This document shows positions 12,001 to 24,000 of a stretch of DNA of 33,355 bases, one piece after another. Where the stretch lies: positions 1 through 33,355 of the forward strand of contig MHGF01000006.1 in the NCBI GenBank assembly GCA_001805445.1, written 5' to 3'. A program made the translations under genes and the position numbers. The DNA comes from Omnitrophica WOR_2 bacterium GWF2_43_52 (GTDB lineage Bacteria; Omnitrophota; Gorgyraeia; Gygaellales; UBA12090). The notes under the pieces were generated by a model that worked only from the letters and a program-made list of their open reading frames with translations, was not told where the DNA came from and searched no databases. Each line of letters begins with the position of its first letter. Position 1 is the first letter of the stretch.

Positions 12001-15000
12001 GCAGCAGCCATTTAAGGCCACAACCTATAAGGATTTAGGAGCGAATCCTCCATCCGCGGAAGAATATAAACGATTCATTAGGCTTTTTGAGGAATCGTTG
12101 AAAGAAGGCAATGCCGAGGATATAGAGTTATCTGACGAAGTAACGGCAATAATCCAAGAAGCAAAATTGCCTGCAGAATTGCAAGGCTACAAAGATATTC
12201 CGGTTTCATTCGCGAAAGCAATAGGCAATTGGCATTTTACGGTTGTCAAGGGTATTGAAGCTATGGGCTTTGAAAGAAAGGCGGGAGAGGGGCTTATCTA
12301 TAGCTTTGTTTATGAACAAGGGAAAGCAAAACACGCGGTAATTACCGAAGGGCTTTACCGCTTAATCAAGGATAATCCATACGCGATAGCCAATGTCATC
12401 GTGCATGAATATGGCGAATATGAGTTACAGAGACTGCATTCACAAACCGTCTATGATGAGCGCTACTTCTCAAGCGCTGAAGCAGCCAGCCTAAAAATGA
12501 GCGATATGCAGAAACTGGCCCTTGAGCATAAGGCCAGACGTGGGGATGTGAGGTATCTTAGCTCGTTAGTGCTTAAGAGTAATCCTCATAAGCATCAGAG
12601 CACTAAATACGATGATGTTAATTATCACATGGCGCTCTACGCGTTTAATTTAATTAAAGAGATGTCTTTTGAAGAAGGAAAACCTTTAAGCGAAACGGAA
12701 AAAGAGGAAATTTCCGCGCAGACAATTTTATTACGGCAGGCAAGCCATACCATCGGTAATTTGCTGGTTAACTTCGGCGGCTGGGCGCGGCTTATGCATA
12801 TGGTAACGCAGGAAGATAACGTGCTTTCAGAAGTAGAGAAAGGATTCATAGAATTAGGCAAGGTTGCCGCGGACTTTAGGGGGGCATTGGGCGCAGAGGA
12901 CTGGCGCTTAAAAGATAAGAGCGACGCCGTGCTTATTGCCCTTAAGCAAATAACACGATACCAGATAAAGGCTATGCAACGCATATGCGAGGAGGTAAAC
13001 CTCTCTCTTTTAAAAGAAATTGCGCAGAAGGCCACGAAGCTTTCTCCAGAATTAAATTTTGATAAGGATATTAAAATATGGGAGCTAATCCGGAAGATGG
13101 TGCAGCGTTATTACACGTTAGTTGAATTTGGGATAAAGGAAAAAGAGCGCATCGAAAGAGTCAATATCGCGCATATCTTAGATTTTCCGGTAAAGATATC
13201 TCAGAATTTTATTTCCGATACGCAGCCTTTATTTTTTGATATGACTAAGGTTGACGCTGAAGCATTGGCAGATGTTACTATCGTAATAGAAGATTTCTGG
13301 TATGTCCTTATCAATATTTTCAAAAACGCGTATGAGGCTGGCGCAAGTGAAATTTTTGTTGCGGCAAGGCAAGAAAAAGATTGGGTAGCGCTTAAGATTA
13401 AGGATAATGGAAATGGCATAAGCCCTGAAAATATCTTTAAGATATTTGAGCCGTTGTTTACTACCAAGTCCAATAATGAAGAACACGGAATAGGCTTAGC
13501 TGAGGTAAAAGAAAAGATAGAGGCATGGGGCGGGACTATTGAGGCATCAAGCGAAGGCATAGCAGGTAAGGGCGCTACCTTTACCATACGGCTTCCCGCG
13601 GCAGAAGGCATCTCAAGCGCTCTTGTCAGTAGTATCGTTGGTAAAACAGAAACATCAAACCAGTATATTACCCAAACCTTTGGCGCGCTGATGCAAACGT
13701 ATGGTTCCGCAAGCCCGATAGTAAAGTATATAAAGCATGCGCTTAACGTTGCGGCAGAAATAGGGGGAATAGAAGCGTCGTTGTTGACTTTGGGTATGGT
13801 AGCATTCGCGCAGGCGGATAAGTATCAGCATCTTTGGGCATACCTTACCATCGCCGGCAGTATTTTAAGCGCGGCGGCGATTGGCTTAACGGCGATAAGG
13901 GCGCTCAAAGAAGCTAAGAATAATGAAAACCAGTATAGCCACCAAAAATTAGCGGAGTTTTTAGATAATGCCGTAAAGAACCCCCCGGAGCCGCTCTCTG
14001 TTAAACACACGCTTGGATTCGGAGAAGTTATATATACATTAGGATTAAGCATATCTCCATTTGGCCCGCAGCAATTAACGGTTTCAAATGTGCTCATAGG
14101 CCGTATTAGAAATGGAATATACAGTGATAACAAAGGGCTGGAGGTAAAACCGGGAGATATTATTAGGTTGATGAAAGCTCTTGAGCAGAGTGCTATGTTA
14201 CGCAAACAGGCATTAAAAGAACAGGCAAAGCTTTTTTGGCCTATTGCTGAAGAATTCTTGCAGAGCGGCGAGGTTATCATTCTTAGAGATGGCATGCCAT
14301 TAGTGTTTAGTGGGAAAATTAGAACAATTGGCAAGAAAAGGGGGGAATGGTTATGTATCAAGGTGCATAACACGCAAGACACGCAAGAAATAGGTTATAT
14401 CCATGTCTTTATAAATGCTGAGACTGAAAAAGCAGTGCTTGATACATCTTTTGAGCGCGCGTACAAATTTTCATACGGCGCTCAGAATGAGAAGATTTTT
14501 GCTCTCTGGGTTAACCCGGATATGGAAGGGAAAGCCATAGCCTCTCTTTTGTTTAACCTCGCGCTCTATTACATTCAAAAAGAATATAAGAATATAAAAA
14601 CTTTAAGCATTCCCTCTATGGCCAATCACGACTTTTACAAGATTAAGCTTGGGCTTGGGCAAGAAAATGATCTTAATGATATTTACTCGCGTTTGCCTTT
14701 GGGATATTTAAAGCTGAATAGCGCCAGCCCGCTTACCTTTGGCGCGCTGATGACAGCGATAGGCAAGCGAACTAATGAATCCTCCGCCAGCCCCGCGACA
14801 GCAATAATAGAGAATAATCCGGATAAGAAATTGCATATAGACTATGTCCGAGCAAAAGGTTTAAATAGAGATGGGCCTGTATATTTAAACAAGATTAAGC
14901 ATCTCATAATTTCTTCCGCGGTTGCCGCATTTCCATATTTTATCCCTTCACTTCTAGCCCTTGCGGTTGAGCCCATCGCTGTAACGCAAACCGGCTCAGT

Positions 15001-18000
15001 AGTAAAAACCTTATCATACGGACAGGCTGTTTCTTCAAGCATATCCCATCCTAGCACTATAGGCAGAGATGGTATCCAGATTTCCTTTAGCGACAGGATT
15101 CATGAAGACAAACAGCAAATTATAAAAAATATATTGGCAGAGGCGGATTTCCTGGAAAAGGCTATTAGTAATATACACTTTGATATTATGAGATGGGATG
15201 ATATTAAGGAAATTAAGGTTGAGCCAAATGAGAAAGGCAGTCAAAAGGAAGTGTTTAAGGTTCAAGTTATAAACAAAGATAATAATGCCTATTTGTTTGC
15301 TTTAAAGATAGAAAAGAAGACGGGGAAATTCCAAGATAAAGAAATAAACAGGTTGAGCGAACTCAGCAGGACTAGAGTGACTCCCCGCTTTGGAGCGTAT
15401 GTGAGTAAAGAATTTATTGCCGGGTATAAGAAAGAAGAATACAAAGCGTATACAGAAGAGTTCATTGATGGCTTAACGGTTGCTCATTCTTTGGTAAGCA
15501 AGAATATGAATGAAGACAGGGTAAGGGAAATTACCCAGGCATGGATGAAAGTGGTGGTTGCCTTAGGCGAAAGAAACGATAAGGGCAGTTATATGGCGGT
15601 TAAAGACATGCAAAAGGCAAATATCCTTTATCGCGTGAAAGAGGGAAAACTAGAAGGCCTTCCTGTTGTGGTTGATATCGGGAGAATGGAAATGATGACG
15701 CCGTATATGATTTTTATAGAGTTATACAGGCATTACCGTTTCCCGCGAGGAGTCATAGATGGGATTGCGAACGTTTTAGGGCATACCGGCGGCAGGGAAT
15801 TTTTAGACAAAGTGCGTTCGCATATTGAACACGCGAATAAAATTGAAAATGTGTCTCAAGAACAAAAAGAAGAGATTGTTTCAGCGCTTAAAGCGCGTTT
15901 ATCTTCTTATGATGGCGATCTCCCCGGAATCAGAGGAGTTATGTCAAGCTCAGTTGAAGCGGTATCAAACGGTAAGAATAAAATAGTAGGCGCGCTTATG
16001 GCTGTAAGGCTTGGTGTTGAAAATATGAATAGCGCAAGCCCGCTTACTAATAATACAGTTGGCTCTTTAATTGCCATAACCGGTAGACAGTACGGCAAAG
16101 CAAAAACCTCAAGCCCTGTTGAGGGAAATAACGCGGCTCATAACGGCATAACCCGTAGGAAATTCTTGCAAATGGCTTTTGCTACCGCGGCGGGAGCGTA
16201 TTTAGGCGGGCGTATCAATATTGGGAATTTAAACAGGCCTTCAGTTGCCTATGCCTCAGATGGTTCGGTTTCTGAAAAGATGAAGAACTATAGCTTCGGG
16301 AATGTTTCGGAAGATACCGGGTATCCATATAGCTGGTATGTCCCTAGTGATGAATTCTGGAAAGGGTACAATGACTATGACAAGATATTATACCGCTACG
16401 GGATAAGCACGTATGATTATTCCGCGCTTATGTTAGCTTTGATGTCTGATGATAGTCCTGAGGCAGAGGAAATGCGCGAAGCATTTGTTGATTTCGTGGA
16501 TAAGGCGGTCAGGGCGTACCATGACAAAAATAATACTAACTCGCATCCATTTATCTACGGCTACGATGAAGATGGCAACGTTATTACCGTTGATAGCTGG
16601 AAGGGGTATCTTTTCCAATACTACAACGCCGATGACGATTATACGGTAGTTATCCCGGGGACGAATAAACAGGTGCGGTTGCCTTCTTGGGAAGATGTTT
16701 TGGGAGATAAAAAGATTATTATGGTTGAAGGTAAATTAAGGGCGCGGGATACCCGCAGCGGAGAAATCTTAGAAGGCCCGTTATGGAAGGCAATTGCCAA
16801 AGATAATCCTTGGTTTAGAGAAGTCAACGGAAAATTAGAAATGATTGATCCCCAGACAGAAGAGACGATGAACTGGCCGTTCTGGCTGGCAATTTCCGGT
16901 GAGAATGCCTGGATAACCCTGACATTGATGCGTATCTATAATTCTCATTCCGCGAAAGGACAAGAGCTTACACTTGCTGAAGATTTAGCCCAAACCGCGC
17001 TACTGCTTATGGTTGATTTAGGTAAAGGCGCAGGCGCAATACGTATGGGGCCGATAGGCAATTGGCATGAAAGCGGCGATGAAGAGTTTTATTATAAGAA
17101 TATTTCAACCGAAAATAACATCTCCTGGTATGCGGCATTCAGGATGCTTTATGAGGTTACCGGTAAAGAAGAGTACAAAGAGGCGATGGATAAAATTGAG
17201 AACTATCTCCAGAAGGTTGCGTACAATAAAAAGAAAGGCTACTTCGCCCAGGGGATGGAGTATGATGAGGGGAAAAATGAATGGAAGCAGACCGAGATAT
17301 TCGCCTCGGATGTTCAGTTATGGGCTATTTTAACCTTTGGCCCTAAGACACTTGATAAGTGGTTTGGCAAGAAGTTTTCATATAAGCTCTGGAAGAAGAT
17401 AAAGAAAGAGGCTGGGGTAAAAGATGATTCAGGCGCGCTGTTGGGGGTTGATTATACTAATTGGAGAAAGCTCGAGGGAAGCGAAGCAAGAGGCCCAATA
17501 GTTTCCATAGAGTGGAGTGAATTCGCGGTTATGGCAGTAAGATTAATGGCGGAGTCTTATGCTAAATATGAAGAAAAATTGTTAGAAGACGCGGACTCAA
17601 TGGAGGCATATATACAGAAAAATGTTCAATATGTTGAAAATGAAGATGATAAGAGCTATCTGCCGTATGCCGACGGCTATGGAGTAACCGGATTCGGCTG
17701 GAAGACGCCAAAGATAATAGAGGTAGACGGCAAAAAGAAATATCAGGGCAGCCTTGCCTCAGTTGCATGGCATTTGATGGTAGCGAATAAATTTAATCCT
17801 TTGGCTGAAGCTGCCGCCAGCCCGCTTACAGGTAATGAAGAAAATCTTCAGCGACGGCAGTCAGAAAATGTAAAATCCAAAGGCCGCATCAGAGGGCAGC
17901 CTGGTGTGGTGGGCGCGGTAATGATGACAAAACTTGGCGTTGAAAATTCAGCTAGCCCTGTTTTCGAAATTCCTCAGGAGCAGATTGAGAAGGATGCAAC

Positions 18001-21000
18001 TAAATTTATGGAAGAAATAGGCGTTCTGTATGAGGCAGAAAGAGTAACCCGCAATGAAGGGATTTTATGTAAAAATAAAAATATTGAGTGGAATACAGAA
18101 AAGGCAGAGATAAATGCCAAGGTCGCGGTGATGCTGGTTAACGGGAAACTGGTTGAACTGGGAACAGGAAAAGGAAAAACATACTCTATTATTACCGCGG
18201 CAGACATAATCACCCGGTATAGGGAGAAATTATGGATTAATGGGGTTAATGGGGTGTTTATATTTGACAGGGATGTTGAGATGGCCAGGAGAAATGCCCA
18301 GATTGCCGGAAAGCTGATAGGCAATAAGGTAAATATCTATTTATTTACTACAGAGACTAATGAAGGAAAGACGGAGAAGAGGACGTATAAATACAGTGCT
18401 AAGACTGGCGAGTTAGAACAGTTGAAAGATAATGACCCAGAAAAAGAACGTGAAGAGGCATTAAAGACTGAAGAAAGCATTTTCTACGGTGAGCCTTCGG
18501 AATTCCTATATAGAAATCTCTATGAAAGCTATATAACCCATAATTCTGCCGAGCAGGTTTTAACCAATAAAAAATGGTTTGTTTTAATTGATGAGGTGCA
18601 TAGGATTGCCGGACAGAGCCGCCATATCCTGGCTGGTGAAGTAATTGAGAATTGGAATGCTATTAATGTGTTGATAGAAAAGGCGGCGAATTTAACAGGG
18701 AGAAAAGATATCAATGGAGAAGATATCCCAGGGAAATTAACGCAAGGGAAACCGAAAAATATTCGCGGTTTTATAAGCAAATTCTTTACCGGAAAGTCAC
18801 ATCATTATGAAGTAAATAGTGAGAATGAGGCAATAGTGTTTACTAAGGAGGGAGAGGCCTTCCTTCTTTCTTATATGCCACCTGAGGCTAAAGGCGATAT
18901 TGATGAATGGAGGCACCGTGTGCGCAATGCCCTGAGGGCAAAGCACTTCTTCCCTAAAGGGGAAAGGTACTACACTGGTGATTTAGGTGAAACCATAATT
19001 ATTGATGAAAAGACGGGTAACCGTATGCCCGGCAGGCACTATGGTGATGGGTTAGACCAGGCTATCCGAGCCTATCAGGGGCAGCCAATGGAGCCTGAAC
19101 GAAAAACTATTGGCGAGGTAACTATTCCCGGATTCTTGCGCAGCGAATTTGTAGACCGCTGGGCAGGGGCAACCGGCTCCTTGGATGAAGAAACTGTGGC
19201 AATGATAAAAGAAATAGACCGGAAGAAGAAACCAGAAACGGTAAAGAAATCAGAAAATAAAGAACTCATAGAAACCGGGCGCAGGCTTTATAAAACTGCC
19301 AAGGCCAAGATAGCAGATGCTATTGAAGATATTGTTCAGGCGTATAAAGAAAGCAAAGATAAGTATTCATTTTTAGTCAAGGCACATCCTTATTCGCCGG
19401 AGGAAGCGCAAAAAATAGAAGATTTATTGGTAAAGGCAGGTATTCCGCGTGAAATGATAAAGACTGTCCATGCCAAAAACGCGGAAAAGATAGCGGAGTT
19501 TACGAAGATTTTATCAGAAAAGAAAGGTTATATTGGAATCATCACCTATATAGGAAACGAAGGTATAGATATTCAGGGTACTGATATCAGAGGGTACTCG
19601 CTCTTTGCTGATGAGTCAGAGGCTCAGGAAACTCAGGGTAAAGGAAGAATCCGCCACAGCGGTGTTTGGAAATATTACTGGTCATTGGAAGATGATTTAT
19701 TTGCCAAGCAGCATCCGGATATGGTGGCGCAGGCAGTAGGCAGGTTTAAGGATAAATTTGCTAAGACGCAACAATACTTAGAGGGAGAAGATGTAAAGAG
19801 AGTAGTAGCAGCGTTGCGTCAGATAATTCTTGATAGCCGTAGATCTGGAATTGAAAGACAGCAGAATTTAGAGCGCCTTTATGAGAATATCGCGCGAAAG
19901 CACCTGAGGTGGCGCCAGCAATTTATGACTCCAGATGGCACTAAACAGTGGTTGATAGAGCAGGATGGCTTAACCCAAGAGCAGGTATCTGGCAATCCGG
20001 CTCTGGATGCTCAGTACAACCGTTTAGCCGAAGAATTTAGGCCAATCGCACTTGGCATATTAGATTCCCAGTGGCAAGGCTTTAATTATCGCGCAAGCCG
20101 GGCAAGAGGCAGCCTGAATGATATGAATCAGGAGATAAACGCAAGCGTTATGAAAGACGGCCTTTCCGGATATAGTTATACCGTTGAGTCGGAAAAGAAT
20201 TACCGGTTGGCAGAAACGCTTACAGTAAGAAATGAAGAGGTATTGCTTGAAGACTATCGCCAGAAGTTTATTGAACAGATGACCGGTAAGTCAGAGCCAA
20301 AGCCAACGGCAGGGAAAATGCCGCGCTACAGAAATATACTGGGGGCGATACGGCATAATGGCGTGGCTATTGCCACAGTGGCTGCTATTGCCATAGCCGC
20401 GATTGTCAATTACGGGTACAAGTCGCAGATAGCCGGCTGGGCGGCTTCGTTCTTTACTGATTGGGGGATGATTGGCGCGATAAAGGCATTTATCCTGGTG
20501 CATCCGGTGATTGCGGTTATTGCCGCGATATCTTTGACCGCGGTATTGATTATGGCCGGCAAGGAAATTATCCAGCCCTTAAATATGAAGGATAATACCA
20601 ATGAGAATTTCCTAAAGATAGTAAAGAATATCTTTGATAAAGAGGCGCGTAAAGGCAAGAGTAATCTTACCCATAACGCGCCGTTTACCGTTACGCTTAC
20701 GATTATCAATTGGGTGAGCGGCATCAGCGCCTTCTTCGCGCCGATTATGGCAACGGTAATCTTGTTAGTGAGCGTTGCCCTTGGGCCGGTAAGCGGTATT
20801 TCCGCCGCGGTATATATCCTTGCCGCGGGCTTTGCCGCGACAGGGGTGAGAATAATCACCGGGTTGAAGCATGTAAAGAATATTCCGGCTGTAGCAATGA
20901 AGCCGTCAATGAGAGTTGGGGAAGCGGTGCTCTTTGGGGCATTGGCATTGTCTGGATTCGGCTTATTAGCCGGCCTGGAAGTATCTATTGCTATAATCGC

Positions 21001-24000
21001 GGGCGCGGGTATTGCCGCCGCAGCGGCGTTAGCGGGTTTTGTATACGCGATTCCGCGCTATTTAGGAAAAGACCGGATTATCCGCCAGCGCCTGGTTATT
21101 GCCGGCATCGGCATTGCCGGGATTATCTTTGCCGCGGTTACCGGATTGCTCAATGTGTATCCGCTTACCTTTGCCTCGGCAATGACTATTATCAGTGTCG
21201 CCGGGATGTTTGCCGCCTTTGCCAGAATGGCATTTAGCGCCAAGGCAGGTTATTACCTGGGCACAAGGCTTAGTTCTATACGCCAGCGGCTGGATGAATA
21301 CAGCTATCACAGCGAAAATGACGCGGTGCGTAAGATTAATAAGCTAAGAAGCGTGATGGCAGTAATACGGGAGGCGGTGTTTGGCAATGTCTTTACCTTG
21401 GTTTTTGCCGGATTTATCGCCTCCGGGTTTGTAGCGTTTGTCAGCGGCGCGTATTTTACCGGCATAAGCCTGCCGGCAATAATCGCCATAGCCGCGGGGA
21501 TAATGATATTCGCGGCTTTGGCGAAACTTCATCCGAAGTTAGCCTTTAGCACGGCATCCGCTACCTTTATCGTAGGCATTGGCCAAAGTGGATACTCCCA
21601 AGTCCAAACGTATCAGTTAAACGAGCAAACGCAAGCATTGCATAAAGAGCTCAATAGCTATCTGGAAAACCTGAGCGCGGAAAGAGACCTTGATGAATAT
21701 CATAAACAGATAAAGCAGGCATTAGCCCAAAGGCAGCGCGCGATGCAGCTTCAGTATGTGATTGCGTATAATACCGAAGAAGAAAAGCGGCCTGAACATA
21801 TCCAAAACTGGCAGAAACAGCATAACGGGGAATTCCCGTCATATCGTGAGTTTATCCAAGTTGAAAATGGGCAGGTTCCATATGTTAAAGAGATACAGAC
21901 AGCATTAGGGCTGAATCGTGAAGGAAAGTTTGTTTTGCCGGGGGAGATTGTTGCAAAAATGGAGAAGCTGGCGAAAAGGCCTTCAGAAATGAATGAAGAG
22001 GATTGGAAAGAGCTGTCCTTGGCCTTGGGTGCTGAGTTTATGGAAAAGACAAAGACAGGTAAGCGCCTCAGGGGTATCGGCCAGATAGGAGAAACAGCCG
22101 TTTTAGAGGAACTCAAGCAAGAAGCAAAGGATTTAGACGCCCTGGCAGTCGCAGGCGGAGTGTACTTTGGCAATAAGACAGGTATTGTGGTTTTAGAACA
22201 AAAAGGGCTTATGTTTATATATCGCGACGGCAAAGGAGTTATCAGAAAAGAAGACGTGTTTGAGAACAAGAATATATCCGATGAGTTAAAGAACATACTG
22301 GTTAAGCGGTTCAATGAGGAATCCAATAAAAAGCCTTATGTGGCGTATATAATTTTAGAAGTAAACAAAGATAAAAATATAGAAGCAGAGGCAAGGAAGG
22401 CCTATAAGCTTTTGGGAAGATATATAAGTAAGAAAAGCTATGTTGACCTGGCAGAAAAGGCAAGCATATATAAGAAAAGATTTGACGGGCAAGGAAACCT
22501 TAAGCCCAATATCTTGCTCCCTAAACGAATAGACTTTAGCCAGTGGCTTAATGAGTTAAATACTTATAATGAAAAAGTTGAGAAGATAAAATCCAATAAA
22601 AATGTTTTAAGGGAAAAAGGCCTGTCTGACGAATTTATTGAAACAATCTTGAAGGAGCAAGAGATTAAAGGAGAAAGCTTAAGCAATAGGTTTAAGAAAG
22701 ACAGCGGCATCCTTAAAGATTTATTAGGAGTAAAAGATAATGCCCTTGAAGCTGTTACCTTGGAAGATATAGAGAAAATTACCCAAAAGCTTGCGCAGGA
22801 AAAAGAAAAGGCGGGTAAAGAAATGCAGTTAAGAAAGGCCTTAAAAACCTTAAAAGATGGCCCGAAGCGCATGGGTAAGGCGCTCAGAAATAAAGAATAC
22901 AGGAAGGCTCTGGAAAAGGTTTTAAGAATGTATGGCTATAGCGGAGATATTGATAGGGCGTATTTGAAAAAACTTATGAAGGCGTTCAAAGCGGGAAATT
23001 TCAGCCACTTCATTAATGAGGTGCTGAAGGAAGCAAAGTCAATTCATGGACTGGACAAAGAAATAAAGAAGCTCGAGGTGAGGCTGAAGAACACGATTGG
23101 CAAAGAAAAGGAAGAAGAAACGGTAAGAAATAATCTTGCTAGCCTTATGGTATCAAGAGAGTTATTGAAAATCAGGAATAGGGAAAAGGTAGCGCCGTAT
23201 CTAAAGGAAAAGGAAGGTTCGCTTCTTAGGATTGCGAGATGGTTTAAGGAGAACGCGCTTTTCTTTACGCAAATAAAGGCCAATAGATTACAGTATGAGA
23301 ATATTGAGCAAAAGAAAAATGCCGCGGAAACCGCCAAAGAGATATTAAGCGTCTTTAAGAATAATGGGCTGGATTTAAAGGATGCGGGACTAATAGAGAA
23401 AAAGGCATATCGGAAAATAAAGCCATTCATCAGCCAGCATTTAAGCGCGGGGAAGGTAAAGGAATATTATCTGGCTATGGGAGCAAAGGCAAAACATCAA
23501 ACTGTTGCCTACGAGAAGAATAAAGAGGCAGGCGAAAACATAGAAAACCTGGATGCCCTGATTAAATATTATGACATAGAGCTAAAGAAAATTTACGCAA
23601 AAGAAAAAGAACAGTGGCTTTTAGAGTTAAAACAAAGAAATTTACTGTTAGACAGGTATTTGAATGTGTTAAAGAGGGATAACGCGAAAATAGAGGAAAT
23701 TAACAGATTTGAGGGCATGAAAATTGTTGTGGAAAGAGGAATTACCACTGAAGAATTAGCCGCGGAGAAAGAAAAATTAGAAAAGGGTTGGCTTTCTGAG
23801 GAGGATAGGAAAGGCATTGAAAAGAATATCGCCGAATTAAGCGATAAGTTAGAAAGATTAAAGGCGGCTTTAAAAGTGAAGAACTACGTATTAGGCGCTT
23901 ATGCCAAGAAGTGGTTTGAAGAGGAAAAGGCGAAAGCCGATGCAAACAGCCAGAAGGAAAACACAACAAGGGATATTTTAGAGCAGATTACCAAGATGAT

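Noticed and set aside
12404..12418. HEYGE as an active metallopeptidase site
   Set aside because: The second zinc His of HExxH is Glu, and no HExxHxxGxxH or other complete ligand set is visible; kept only as a zincin-like fold at low confidence.
20345..21560. SecY channel
   Set aside because: The helices are rich in Ala/Gly/Ile, but no SecY-specific motif or ten-helix pseudo-symmetry could be recognised by eye.
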